From Halosimplex salinum (lineage in GTDB: Archaea; Halobacteriota; Halobacteria; Halobacteriales; Haloarculaceae), in contig NZ_QWGG01000003.1 in assembly GCF_003730195.1 (NCBI RefSeq), forward strand, positions 496,001 to 560,000: 64,000 nucleotides of DNA. Reading direction: 5' to 3'. The translations under genes and the position numbers were made by a program. Below, piece by piece: positions 15,448 through 24,042 of the stretch; position 1 is the stretch's first letter, and every line of letters begins with the position of its first letter. The notes under the pieces are model-generated. The model was given only the letters and a program-made list of their open reading frames with translations, did not search any database and had not been told where the DNA came from.

Positions 15448-17889
15448 ATGGACGTCGCGGACATTCCGGGCGTGCCCGACTGGTTGCCCGACCACCTGCG
15501 AGCCGACGGCATCGAGTCGCTGTACCCGCCACAGGCCGAGGCCGTCGAGGCCGGCGTCACCGAAGGGGAGAACCTCGTCGCCAGCGTCCCCACGGCCAGC
15601 GGCAAGACGCTCGTCGCCACGCTCGCCATGCTCGCCTCCGTGGAGCGCGGGACGCGAAGCGCCCCGGACGACGAGAGCGGCGAAGCCGCGAGCGGCCGGC
15701 GGGGCAAGGCGCTGTACATCGTCCCCCTTCGCGCGCTCGCGAGCGAGAAGCGCGAGGAGTTCGAACAGTTCGAACAGTACGGCCTCGAAGTCGGCGTCTC
15801 GACCGGGAACTACGAGTCCGAGGGCGGGTGGCTCGCGACGAAGGACATCGTCGTCGCCACGAGCGAGAAGGTCGACTCGCTGGTCAGGAACGACGCGCCG
15901 TGGCTGGACGAGCTGACCTGCGTCGTCTCCGACGAGGTCCACCTCGTCGACGACCCGAACCGCGGCCCGACGCTGGAAGTCACCCTCGCGAAACTCCGGC
16001 AGTTGAACCCGGACCTGCAGACCGTCGCGCTCTCGGCGACCATCGGCAACGCCGAGGCGCTCGCCGACTGGCTCGACGCCGCGCTGGTCGACTCCGACTG
16101 GCGCCCCATCGAACTGAAGAAGGGCGTCCACTACGGCCAGGCGCTCCACCTCGAAGACGGGTCTCAGAGCGAACTCCCGGTCAGGAACTCCGAGAAGCCG
16201 ACCGCCGCGATCGTCCGCGACACGCTCGAAGACGAGGGGTCGACGCTGGTGTTCGTGAACTCCCGGCGCAACGCCGAGGCCGCCGCCGGACGACTCGCCT
16301 CGACCGTCGAACCCCACCTCACGCCCGAGGAGCGGGAGCAACTCGCCGAGGTGGCCGACGAGATCCGCGACGTGAGCGACACGGAGACGAGCGACGACCT
16401 CGCCGACGCCGTCGAGGGCGGCGCCGCCTTCCACCACGCCGGCTGTGCGAACGACCACCGCTCGCTCGTCGAGGACGCCTTCCGCGACCGGCTGATCAAG
16501 GTCGTCTCCGCGACCCCCACGCTCGCCGCGGGCGTGAACACGCCGTCGCGGCGGGTCGTCGTCCGCGACTGGCGGCGCTACGACGGCACCGCCGGCGGGA
16601 TGCAGCCCCTCTCGGTACTCGAAGTCCACCAGATGATGGGTCGTGCCGGTCGGCCCGGTCGCGACCCCTACGGCGAAGCGCTTCTGCTCGCGAACAGTCA
16701 CGACGAACTCGACGAACTGTTCGAGCGCTACGTCTGGGCCGAGCCCGAGGACATCGAGTCGAAGCTCGCGGCCGAGCCGGCGCTGCGGACGCACATCCTC
16801 GCCACCGTCGCCTCAGGGTTCGCCAACTCCCGCGAGGGCCTGCTGGAGTTCCTCGAACAGACGCTCCACGCGAGTCAGAACGCCGACCGGGTCCAGCTCG
16901 AACGGGTCATGGACGACATGATCGAGTATCTCGAGGTCAACGAGTTCCTGGAACGCGAGGACGACGGCGGACTCACGGCCACCTCGCTGGGACACACCGT
17001 CTCGCGGCTCTACCTCGACCCGATGAGCGCCGCGGAGATCATCGACGGCCTGCGCGCCTGGAAACGCGGGACTGGACGGGCGGGCACCACGACCGACGCG
17101 TCGACGGCCGAGGGGCCGGATCCCGACGAGGAGCCGCCGGGGTTCACCGCTGCCAGCGACCTGGCCGACGATGCCGACGACGAGGAAGCCGAACGGCCCG
17201 ACCCCACGGCGATGGGGCTCTACCACCTCGTCGCGCGCACGCCGGACATGTACGAGCTCTACCTGCGCTCGGGCGACGAGGAGGAGTACCAGATGCTCGC
17301 CTTCGAGCGCGAGGAGGAGTTCCTCGGCTCGATGCCCAGCGAGTTCGACCCGGCCTTCGAGGACTGGCTCTCGGCGCTGAAGACCGCGCGTCTCCTGGAG
17401 GACTGGGCCAGCGAGGTCGACGAGGACGAGATCACCGACCGCTACGACGTCGGCCCCGGCGACGTGCGCGGCAAGGTCGAAACTGCCCAGTGGCTGCTGG
17501 GCGCCGCCGAGTCGCTGGCCGGCGAACTCGGCCTCGGTCTCGCGCCCGCCGTCCGGGAGGCGCGAGTCCGCGCCGAACACGGCGTCCGCGAGGAGCTGAC
17601 CGACCTCGCGGGCGTCCGCGGCGTCGGCCGCAAACGCGCCCGCCGGCTCTACCAGGCGGGCATCGAGGACCGCGCAGCCCTCCGCGACGCCGACAAGTCG
17701 GTCGTCCTCGGAGCCCTGCGCGGCCGCGAGCGCACCGCGGAGACGGTGCTTGAGAACGCCGGCCACCGCGACCCGTCGATGGACGACGTCGAGCCCGACG
17801 CGGCGGCTCGCCCCGACGAGACGGGGAGTCCCGACGCCGTGACCGAGCCGGACGACGAGGAAGACCAGTCGAGCCTGGGTGACTTCTGA
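15448..17889 (+). CDS. hel308: ATP-dependent DNA helicase Hel308
   Basis: 813 aa superfamily 2 helicase that unwinds lagging-strand forks in archaeal repair. Motif I is SVPTASGKT (47-54), motif II DEVH (162-165), motif [13 protein letters not shown], and motifs IV-VI include [15 protein letters not shown] and [10 protein letters not shown]. The C-terminal ratchet/HhH part contains [22 protein letters not shown]. Two insertions stand out: a repeat-derived 21 residues (66-86) between motifs I and Ia, and an acidic linker near 530-585. The next gene, cgi121, starts 19 bp after the stop. Confidence 0.95.
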   Translation: MDVADIPGVPDWLPDHLRADGIESLYPPQAEAVEAGVTEGENLVASVPTASGKTLVATLAMLASVERGTRSAPDDESGEAASGRRGKALYIVPLRALASEKREEFEQFEQYGLEVGVSTGNYESEGGWLATKDIVVATSEKVDSLVRNDAPWLDELTCVVSDEVHLVDDPNRGPTLEVTLAKLRQLNPDLQTVALSATIGNAEALADWLDAALVDSDWRPIELKKGVHYGQALHLEDGSQSELPVRNSEKPTAAIVRDTLEDEGSTLVFVNSRRNAEAAAGRLASTVEPHLTPEEREQLAEVADEIRDVSDTETSDDLADAVEGGAAFHHAGCANDHRSLVEDAFRDRLIKVVSATPTLAAGVNTPSRRVVVRDWRRYDGTAGGMQPLSVLEVHQMMGRAGRPGRDPYGEALLLANSHDELDELFERYVWAEPEDIESKLAAEPALRTHILATVASGFANSREGLLEFLEQTLHASQNADRVQLERVMDDMIEYLEVNEFLEREDDGGLTATSLGHTVSRLYLDPMSAAEIIDGLRAWKRGTGRAGTTTDASTAEGPDPDEEPPGFTAASDLADDADDEEAERPDPTAMGLYHLVARTPDMYELYLRSGDEEEYQMLAFEREEEFLGSMPSEFDPAFEDWLSALKTARLLEDWASEVDEDEITDRYDVGPGDVRGKVETAQWLLGAAESLAGELGLGLAPAVREARVRAEHGVREELTDLAGVRGVGRKRARRLYQAGIEDRAALRDADKSVVLGALRGRERTAETVLENAGHRDPSMDDVEPDAAARPDETGSPDAVTEPDDEEDQSSLGDF
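15643..15705 (+). repeat. In-frame repeat insertion inside hel308 (21 residues, SGEAA core)
   Basis: Codons 66-86, between helicase motifs I and Ia. Contains ACGCGAAGCGCC (15652-15663; also at 9576-9587) and the hairpin GCGGC-GAA-GCCGC (15677-15689). The same 13-mer occurs in nadB (12614-12626, opposite strand) and between genes at 39453-39465. Confidence 0.75.
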
Positions 17890-17908
17890 TGGGCCGAGGT
17901 GGAGCCTG

Positions 17909-18493
17909 ATGGAGCTCGTCGAGGGGACCGCGACCGTCGACGACCTGGACGAGTTCGTCGCACGCCTCGGAGCTATCGGCGACGAGCACGGCGTCACCGT
18001 CCAGGCGTTCGACGCCCGCGCCGTCGTCGACCGCGCCCACCTGGAACGAGCGGTCGAACTCGCCGACCGCGCGATCGGACGCGGCGAGCACGTCGCCCGC
18101 GACCGGGGCGTCGAGATACTGCTGTACGCGGCCGGAACGCGCCAGATCGACCGGGCACTGGAACTGGGCGTCAGCCCGGGCGAGTGTCCGGTCGTCGTGC
18201 TGGTGGATGCGGTGGAGGATAGCGGCAGGGACGGCGACGGCGACAGGGACGGCGGCACAGACGCAGACGCAACCGCAGAGGCAGACGCAGAGGGGGCCGA
18301 ACAGCGAGCCGCGGCGGCCGTTCGCGAGATGGACGGCCCCGGATCGGTCGACCCGGGTGAGACGCTCGGAGCGTTCGACGCCGAGCGAGTCCGGGCGTTC
18401 TTCGAGGTCGGCGACGCCGAACTGGAGGCGGTCGACGGGACGCTCGCCGACGTGGTCCGCGAGCGCGTCGCGCTCCTCGACGTGGAGAAGTGA
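17909..18493 (+). CDS. cgi121: KEOPS complex subunit Cgi121
   Basis: 194 aa from MELVEGTATVDDLDEFV. The segment VQAFDARAVVDRAHLERAVELADRAI and EILLYAAGTRQIDRALELGV match Cgi121, which binds tRNA and activates Bud32 in the KEOPS complex that makes N6-threonylcarbamoyladenosine-37. A Gly/Asp-rich stretch (about 107-130) interrupts the domain after VVLVDAVED, probably a surface loop. It follows hel308 by 19 bp and is likely co-transcribed with it, an arrangement known in haloarchaea. Confidence 0.9.
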   Translation: MELVEGTATVDDLDEFVARLGAIGDEHGVTVQAFDARAVVDRAHLERAVELADRAIGRGEHVARDRGVEILLYAAGTRQIDRALELGVSPGECPVVVLVDAVEDSGRDGDGDRDGGTDADATAEADAEGAEQRAAAAVREMDGPGSVDPGETLGAFDAERVRAFFEVGDAELEAVDGTLADVVRERVALLDVEK

Positions 18494-18589
18494 GCGAGGG
18501 CACTCCGCCGGTCGGATCGGACGGGACGGCATTCCCACGGGGCGAGAGTCGCCGCCAGCAGTATATGTCTGTACGGCGAACACTCGCGT

Positions 18590-19030
18590 ATGTACGAGGA
18601 CATCCTCGTTCCGACGGACGGGAGCGCCGGTGCGAGCGCCGCGCTCGACGAAGCGATCGACCTGGCCGATGCGTTCGACGCGACGGTCCACTCGCTGTAC
18701 GTGGTCGACGTCGCCGCGGTCGGGCCGGATACCGGCGCCGTCGACCTCGCCGAGTCGTTCGAGCGGATGGGCGAGGAGGCGACCGAAGCGGCCGCGACCC
18801 GGGCCCGCGACGCCGGCGTCGACGCCACGAGGTCGGTCGCGACCGGGAGTCCCCACCGGGCGATCCTCGACTACGCTGACGACCACGATATCGACCTCGT
18901 CGTGATGGGCACGCACGGCCGGACCGGACTGGAACGGTACCTCCTCGGGAGCGTCACCGAGAAGGTCGTCCGCGCCGCCGAGATCCCCGTGTTGACGGTC
19001 CGCGCGAGCGAGGAGGAGGGCGAGGAGTAA
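18590..19030 (+). CDS. Universal stress protein (UspA family)
   Basis: 146 aa. Starts MYEDILVPTDGSAGASAALDEAI. The C-terminal nucleotide-binding motif GTHGRTGLERYLLGSVTEKVVRAAEIPVL is split over the usual positions (G-2X-G-9X-G-S/T), so an ATP-binding type is expected. First of two tandem usp genes on this strand, with a third nearby on the other strand. Confidence 0.92.
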   Translation: MYEDILVPTDGSAGASAALDEAIDLADAFDATVHSLYVVDVAAVGPDTGAVDLAESFERMGEEATEAAATRARDAGVDATRSVATGSPHRAILDYADDHDIDLVVMGTHGRTGLERYLLGSVTEKVVRAAEIPVLTVRASEEEGEE

Positions 19031-19062
19031 GGCTCAGGTGTGCGCGTGCCATACGTTCACAC

Positions 19063-19512
19063 ATGCGATTCGTCGTAGCAGTCGACGGGTCCGCCGAGAG
19101 CGACCGCGCGCTCGACCACGCCGTCGAGATGGCGACGGCGGCCGGGTCGACGCTGACAGCCGTCCATTCGGTCGACCCCGACGTGTACGACCTGGGCGGG
19201 AGCGAGCCGCCCGCGAACAGTTCGGAGTTCGAGGAGCGACTCGTCGTCGAGAGCGTCAGCGACGCCGAGACCCGCGGCGAGCGACTGCTCGGTGACGCCG
19301 TCGACCGGGCGGCCGAAGCGGGACTCGACGCCGACGCCGAACTGCTGTACGGCGACCCGGTCGAGACGATCCCCGACTTCGCGACGCGAGAGGGGTACGA
19401 CGGCGTCTTCGTCGGCCACCGCGGGCTCTCCGAGGAGCACGAACGCGTGCTCGGGAGCGTCGCCAAAGGCGTCGTCGAACGGTCGTCGGTCCCGGTGACC
19501 GTCGTCCGCTGA
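19063..19512 (+). CDS. Universal stress protein (UspA family), second copy
   Basis: 149 aa beginning MRFVVAVDGSAESDRALDHAV. The C-terminal motif reads GHRGLSEEHERVLGSVAKGV, so the GxxG part is modified (H-R-G-L-S). It starts 32 bp after the first usp stop and may be co-transcribed with it. Sequence is clearly diverged from its neighbour, so this is not a recent duplication. Confidence 0.9.
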   Translation: MRFVVAVDGSAESDRALDHAVEMATAAGSTLTAVHSVDPDVYDLGGSEPPANSSEFEERLVVESVSDAETRGERLLGDAVDRAAEAGLDADAELLYGDPVETIPDFATREGYDGVFVGHRGLSEEHERVLGSVAKGVVERSSVPVTVVR

Positions 19513-19542
19513 CGGCGTCCGCTGACGGCGTCCGCTCCGGGG

Positions 19543-20019
19543 TCAGGCGTCGTCGGCGTCGTCCACGAGCGCCCCGTGTTCGTCGACCTCGCCGCGAACG
19601 AGTCGGGTCGAGGAGATCCGCTCGCCGTCGGCCGCGCGGACGAACGGGACGACGAACCCCTCGATCGCGTCGAGCCCACGGTCCGCCCGCTCGTCGTTGA
19701 TGTCCGCGAGTTCGTGTGCGGTCTCGGGCGAGACGACCAGCGCGTCCAGCGACGGGTCGCTCGACGCGATGCCGTGCTCGTCGTGCAGTTCCCGGATCTC
19801 CACGTCGCGCCCCCACTCGTCGAGTCGGTCGATCTCCGTGCGGACCCGTTCGCGGCGGTCCGCGAAGTCGGGGACCGCCCGCTCGCGCTTGCCGCAGGCG
19901 AACTCGTCGCTCGTGAGCGCGACGAGGACCCCCTCGTCGCCGCGTTCGAGCGCTTTCCTGAACAGCGCGCGATGACCGTCGTGTATCGGGCCGAACGTGC
20001 CGGCGACTGCGACGCGCAT
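19543..20019 (-). CDS. coaD: Archaeal phosphopantetheine adenylyltransferase
   Basis: 158 aa nucleotidyltransferase. The ATP motif is HDGH in GTFGPIHDGHRALF, and the second signature ISSTRLVRGE is near the C-terminus. In archaea this family transfers AMP to 4'-phosphopantetheine in CoA synthesis. The start is MRVAVAGTFG (20019); an in-frame codon nine bases upstream adds only three residues. The gene lies convergent to the second usp. Confidence 0.88.
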   Translation of the reverse strand: MRVAVAGTFGPIHDGHRALFRKALERGDEGVLVALTSDEFACGKRERAVPDFADRRERVRTEIDRLDEWGRDVEIRELHDEHGIASSDPSLDALVVSPETAHELADINDERADRGLDAIEGFVVPFVRAADGERISSTRLVRGEVDEHGALVDDADDA

Positions 20020-20110
20020 ACTCACCACTCTCCCCGGCGAGAGAAATGAGTCACGGCCGAGGGAGAGAGCGGTGGGTCTCCGGTCGCGTTCCGCCGGGCC
20101 GCCGTCGCGC

Positions 20111-20524
20111 TCACCGGCCGACCGTCGCCGCGCCGGGCACGACGATGTCGGCGGTTCGGTCGAGTTCGCGCCGGACGCGACCGGGCAGTCGACGGCCGCC
20201 GAGGACGACGGTGTCGGCGCCTATCCGGGCGGCGTAGGCCGGGAGCTCCTCGTTCGGCCGGCCGTGACAGCATCGCGTGGTCACCGCGACGCCGCGCTCG
20301 CGGCCGCGGTCGGCGATGGACCGCAACAGGTCGTGGCCCTGGTCCTCGACGTCGTCCACGAGTATCTCCGCGCTGCTGAGCGCCGGTTCCCCGTACCGCC
20401 CGGTGTCGACGACGTACAGCGCGTGGACGGTCCCCCCGTGTCGCTCCGCCATGGCCAGCGCGTGGTCGATAGCCTCGCCGGACGGATCGCTTCCGCCGAG
20501 CGAGAGCAGGATCGTCTCTGTCAT
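20111..20524 (-). CDS. Universal stress protein (UspA family), third copy
   Basis: 137 aa starting MTETILLSLGGSDPSGEAIDHAL. The usual VDGS near the N-terminus is SLGGS, and the C-terminal glycine-rich motif is VLGGRRLPGRVRRELDRTADIV, which lacks the canonical G-2X-G-9X-G(S/T). Likely a non-ATP-binding type. It lies 91 bp upstream of coaD on the same strand. Confidence 0.85.
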   Translation of the reverse strand: MTETILLSLGGSDPSGEAIDHALAMAERHGGTVHALYVVDTGRYGEPALSSAEILVDDVEDQGHDLLRSIADRGRERGVAVTTRCCHGRPNEELPAYAARIGADTVVLGGRRLPGRVRRELDRTADIVVPGAATVGR

Positions 20525-20725
20525 TGGTCTCGTTCGAACCGAACCGATCGGCGGGCAAATAGGTGCGAGACGGTTCGCGCGCTCGCTCCGAGAGTAGTCA
20601 CTGTATTACCCGGGGAGTAAGCGCCGTGTAACGGTCGGAACGGTCGTGTTCGCGGCGGACGGCGACGGCCGGTCGCGGTGCAGGGGCCTGCAAACAATTA
20701 ACACGACGACTCGGGTAGGCGGAGT

Positions 20726-22087
20726 ATGGCGACGCTCGACGACCCCGTCTCGATCGGCGGGGTCGACCTCCCGAACCGCCTCTACCGGGCGCCGTTGCTC
20801 GAGTGCGCCGGCAACGGCCCCGACGCCGTCGACACCTTCCTCGCGGAACTGGCGCCGACCGCGGCGTCGGGCGTCGGGCTGATCTTCCAGGGCGCCAGCA
20901 TCGTCACCGCCGAGAGCGGCTGTGCCGCGCCGAACATGACCCGGTTCCACGACCCCGAGTTCGTCGCGCGGTGTTCCCGGCTGACCGACGCCGTCCACGA
21001 CCGCGGCGGCCGGATCTTCGTCCAGCTCGCCCACGGCGGCCTCCGGAGCATGGCCGTCTGGCACGCCGGCCACCGCGCACGGAACCCCGACCACGAGGAA
21101 CTGGCCGTCTCCCGCCCGCCCCCGCAGTTGCGAGCACTCGACCGTCTAGGGCTGGTGGACTTCGAGCCTGCCGTCATGTCCACGGCTGACGTGTACGGCC
21201 TCGCCGAGCAGTTCGGTCGCGCGGCGGGCTACGCCGCCGACGCCGGCTACGACGGGATCCACCTCTCCGGCGCGAACATGGGCATCGTCCAGCAGTTCCT
21301 CTCGCCGTTCTACAATCGCCGCGACGACGAGTTCGGCGACGGTCCCGGCGAACCACCGGGGAGCGGCGGCGTGCGGTTCCTGGAAGCCGTCCACGACGCC
21401 GTCCGCGAGCACGCCGGAGACGTGCCGCTGGCGACGAAGGTGCCCGCCGAGACGGCCGCACCGCGGTTCGTCCGCCGACGGCTCTCCCGCGACGACGCCG
21501 TGCGGATCTGCGAACGGGTCGCCGATATCGGCTACGACGCCGTCGTCCCGGTCGAGGTCTCGACGTTCTGGGACATGAGCGTCGTCCGCGGCGCCTACCC
21601 GGACCGGGCGTGGGCCGCCGAGGACATGCAGGGGGGCTACGCCGAGGCCTTCGGCGGTCCGCTCCGCGCGAAGGCCGTCGCAGCGCTGAATCGGTTGCAG
21701 AGCCGCCGCTTCCCGCGAGAGCCCGGCTGGAACGCCGACCTCTGCTGGCGCGTTCGTCGGCGAGTCGACGTGCCCGTGCTGTGTGAGGGCGGCGTCCGGG
21801 AGCGCGAGACGTGTGACGAGTTGCTCGGCGCGTCCGGCGGCGAACCGGCCTGTGACCTCGTGGGGATGGGGCGCCCGTTCTACGCCGAACCGCGACTGGG
21901 GGCGCGACTGCTCGGTGAACGGGGAGAGAGCGGCGATCCGGGGGCGCTCTGTGCCAGTTGCAACAACTGCACCGTCCCGCAGGTGACCGGCGCTCCGGGG
22001 CGGTGTCGGACGCCGGCCGTCGTCCGGGAACGCGCTCGACTCGAAACGGAGGGGGTCTACGAACGCGAGGGCTCCGACGGGGAGTGA
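20726..22087 (+). CDS. Old-yellow-enzyme family oxidoreductase with an Fe-S motif
   Basis: 453 aa. A TIM-barrel NADH:flavin oxidoreductase: N-terminal GGVDLPNRLYRAPL, QLAHGG, and the loop GYDGIHLSGANMGIVQQFLSPFYNRRDD. Near the C-terminus CASCNNC-x11-C matches exactly the CxxCxxC-x11-C [4Fe-4S] motif of 2,4-dienoyl-CoA reductases, yet the protein ends shortly after and lacks their FAD/NAD(P)-binding C-terminal domains. It must therefore take electrons from a separate partner (inference). The substrate is probably an enoate or enone. Confidence 0.87.
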   Translation: MATLDDPVSIGGVDLPNRLYRAPLLECAGNGPDAVDTFLAELAPTAASGVGLIFQGASIVTAESGCAAPNMTRFHDPEFVARCSRLTDAVHDRGGRIFVQLAHGGLRSMAVWHAGHRARNPDHEELAVSRPPPQLRALDRLGLVDFEPAVMSTADVYGLAEQFGRAAGYAADAGYDGIHLSGANMGIVQQFLSPFYNRRDDEFGDGPGEPPGSGGVRFLEAVHDAVREHAGDVPLATKVPAETAAPRFVRRRLSRDDAVRICERVADIGYDAVVPVEVSTFWDMSVVRGAYPDRAWAAEDMQGGYAEAFGGPLRAKAVAALNRLQSRRFPREPGWNADLCWRVRRRVDVPVLCEGGVRERETCDELLGASGGEPACDLVGMGRPFYAEPRLGARLLGERGESGDPGALCASCNNCTVPQVTGAPGRCRTPAVVRERARLETEGVYEREGSDGE

Positions 22088-22150
22088 AGCGGCGGCCGGG
22101 GATGGCTCTCGGGGTCGGGCGAGAACAGATCGAACGCGGTCAGAAGCCGC

Positions 22151-22765
22151 TCAGTCGTCGTCGGGGAGTTCGTCGACGAGGACGACGGCCTCGCCGTCGA
22201 TGATCGTGGTGCCGTCGTCGACGACGCGGGTCGTGAGGCGGTACTGGTCGTCGCCCAGGTCTTCGACGATCTCGCAGACGGCGGTGACCCGGTCGCCCAG
22301 GCGGACGGGGTTGTGGAACTCCAGGTCCTGGGAGAGGTAGATGGTCAGGCCCGGCAGGCGGGCGAGGCCCGCGCTGATCAGGCCGCCGACGAGCGTACCG
22401 TGGGCGATCCGGCCCTTGAAGCGGGTCTTGCCCGCGAACTCGTCGTCGAGGTGGAGCGGGTTCGTGTCACCGCTCGCGGCCGCGAAGGCCTTGATGTCCT
22501 GGTCCGAGAGCGTCTTCGTGAACTCGACCCGGTCGCCGACGCCGAGGCGCCCGCGGTCGGTCTCCGTCAGTTCGACGTGCCACTCCGGCAGGTCCTCGTC
22601 GGCCTCGATGCGGTCTACGGTGTCCAGCCCGTCGTCATCGCCCGACGGCGCGACGCCGAACGCGGCGAAGGCCGCCCGGTTGGCCGCGACTACGCTGTTG
22701 AACATGTGTGAGGACGTCTCCGTCCACGTGTCCAGCAGCGCGTTTCGGTGCGGTTCAGAACTCAT
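22151..22765 (-). CDS. MaoC-family (R)-enoyl-CoA hydratase with phasin-like N-terminus
   Basis: 204 aa. The hotdog domain (about 70-200) keeps the hydratase 2 dyad: D100 and H105 in GDTNPLHLDDEF, followed by AHGTLVGGL. It should convert trans-2-enoyl-CoA to (R)-3-hydroxyacyl-CoA, the PHA monomer. Residues 1-40 (LLDTWTETSSHMFNSVVAAN) resemble the amphipathic granule-binding helices of phasins, so it may dock on PHA granules. It is divergent from phaR across a 388-bp regulatory gap. PhaJ-like role is inferred from context. Confidence 0.85.
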   Translation of the reverse strand: MSSEPHRNALLDTWTETSSHMFNSVVAANRAAFAAFGVAPSGDDDGLDTVDRIEADEDLPEWHVELTETDRGRLGVGDRVEFTKTLSDQDIKAFAAASGDTNPLHLDDEFAGKTRFKGRIAHGTLVGGLISAGLARLPGLTIYLSQDLEFHNPVRLGDRVTAVCEIVEDLGDDQYRLTTRVVDDGTTIIDGEAVVLVDELPDDD

Positions 22766-23080
22766 CGATACCGCCGTTTGGGTTTGGGACTATTAAAACA
22801 TAGTGGTACGTAATAACACAGGATCTGCAGAGAGAGCGCCTCTCAGGCCGCAACGCGGGATACGCGCGCCCTACTTCCGGCGATTTTCGCAGTAACAGAA
22901 AGCCGGTTCTGGCCGTTCTGACGGCCCGTCGGTGCCGGACGAGTAATTCGCAGTTACCGTCGCCGTCGTCCGGGGTCGACGGCCACTGCGGCCGCGCCGA
23001 CTGCGTCGATACCACCCACCGCCCTTACCACGCCGATATTGTTCCTTGGTAGCAGTTACCGCACAGTGCCGATCCACGCT

Positions 23081-23106
23081 ATGGTAGAGAATGGTATCAG
23101 ATGGTA
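23081..23106 (+). promoter_or_regulatory. Three 10-bp-phased ATGGTA repeats: candidate PhaR operator
   Basis: ATGGTA starts at 23081, 23091 and 23101, each followed by four variable bases. The spacing equals one helical turn, so a protein could contact one face of the DNA. The array ends about 14 bp before the phaR TATA box. Confidence 0.5.
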
Positions 23107-23119
23107 TTCAGCGCAACCC

Positions 23120-23127
23120 TTATGTAT
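23120..23127 (+). promoter_or_regulatory. TATA box of phaR-phaP
   Basis: TTATGTAT, about 27-34 nt before the phaR ATG at 23154, consistent with a short or absent leader. Confidence 0.5.
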
Positions 23128-23153
23128 TTGAGGGGGGTATGTACTGTTGACCG

Positions 23154-23450
23154 ATGACCGAGGAGAACGACGGGCCGGCGTGGCCGCCGACGATGTTCAG
23201 CGGGATGCAGGAGATGAGTGAGCAGGCGATGGAGACTCAACAGGAGTTCCTGAGCCAGATGATGCAGGCCGGTGCCGGCGGGCTGGACATGAACCAGCTC
23301 GGCGCGATGAGTCAGACGGCGACGTTCAAGACCCGCGTGCAGTCCGGCGGCCGAATCTCCATCCCCGACGCCGAGCGCGAAGCGCTCGACATCGAAGAAG
23401 GGGACATCGTCCAGACCGTCGTCATCCCGGTCAAGCGGAACAGAGAGTGA
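23154..23450 (+). CDS. phaR: PhaR-like AbrB/SpoVT-fold regulator of PHA granule genes
   Basis: 98 aa. The C-terminal half (TFKTRVQSGGRISIPDAEREAL, then IEEGDIVQTVVIPVK) is an AbrB/MazE swapped-hairpin DNA-binding domain. The N-terminal half is helical and Met/Gln-rich, like a phasin. The Haloferax mediterranei PhaR has this architecture, represses phaRP and is titrated by granules (established knowledge). It is the first gene of phaR-phaP-phaE-phaC. Confidence 0.88.
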   Translation: MTEENDGPAWPPTMFSGMQEMSEQAMETQQEFLSQMMQAGAGGLDMNQLGAMSQTATFKTRVQSGGRISIPDAEREALDIEEGDIVQTVVIPVKRNRE

Positions 23451-23455
23451 TACAC

Positions 23456-24004
23456 ATGGCATACACGACCCCCATCACCACGGCGTTCGAGATGCAGCGC
23501 GCGACGATCGAGCAGAGCCAGAAGGCCTTCGAGCAGACGCTGGACTTCCAGCAGACGGTCAACGAGGCCGTCGTCGACAGCTTCGACAGCCAGGAGTCGG
23601 CCCAGCGCCGCGGCGTCGAGCTGTCCCAGACGATGTTCCACAGCTACCTCGACCTCGTCGAGTCCACGATGCCCGGCGCGGCCGGCAGCGTCGACGAGCT
23701 CCGCGCGGCCCTCGACGAGCAGTACGACTTCCTGCTCGAGAACCACGCGGAGGTCTTCGAGACCGTCGCGAGCGAGTACGAGCAGGGCGTCGACGCCTAC
23801 GACGAGCTGACCGCCGACTACGTCGAAGCGGTCGACGAGCAGGTGGAGATGCTCACCGAGGCCCACGAGGAACTGGAAGCCCAGTCGGTCGACGTGGCCG
23901 AGGAGTGGGGCGACCAGCTCGAGACGCTCCAGGATCAGGTCGAGGACCTGCAGGACCAGGTCACCGACGTGCAGGAGCGCGCCGCGCAGGCCGTCGAGGC
24001 GTAG
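23456..24004 (+). CDS. phaP: Phasin PhaP
   Basis: 182 aa, all-helical. Starts MAYTTPITTAFEMQRATIEQSQKAFEQ. The C-terminal part (about 120-180) is a coiled coil rich in QVEDLQDQVTDVQERA-type heptads. Coats PHA granules as their main structural protein in haloarchaea. It begins 5 bp after phaR. A T-run follows the stop before phaE. Confidence 0.88.
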   Translation: MAYTTPITTAFEMQRATIEQSQKAFEQTLDFQQTVNEAVVDSFDSQESAQRRGVELSQTMFHSYLDLVESTMPGAAGSVDELRAALDEQYDFLLENHAEVFETVASEYEQGVDAYDELTADYVEAVDEQVEMLTEAHEELEAQSVDVAEEWGDQLETLQDQVEDLQDQVTDVQERAAQAVEA

Positions 24005-24010
24005 AACACG

Positions 24011-24016
24011 GTTTTT
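24011..24016 (+). terminator. Poly-T tract between phaP and phaE
   Basis: TTTTTT followed by CTTT, 7 nt after the phaP stop and 27 nt before phaE. It can act as a leaky archaeal terminator within the operon. Confidence 0.5.
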
Positions 24017-24042
24017 TCTTTCAGGACCCCGGAGACATACCA

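Larger units (their letters stand above)
22766..23153. promoter_or_regulatory. Divergent regulatory gap between maoC-like gene and phaR
   Basis: 388 bp without a credible gene. The maoC side has a minus-strand TATA box TTTTAATA (22791-22798) placing the transcript start next to the ATG. The phaR side has the ATGGTA repeats and TATA described separately. The middle (about 22850-23040) shows nothing I can interpret. Confidence 0.65.

Noticed and set aside
14791-16794. 667-codon frame continuing upstream of the ferredoxin
   Set aside because: Only the last 80 codons have ferredoxin character; the rest is antisense to hel308 and repeats.
23081-23106. Possible CRISPR-like short array
   Set aside because: Repeats are only 6 bp at 10-bp steps, without spacers; a promoter operator fits better.
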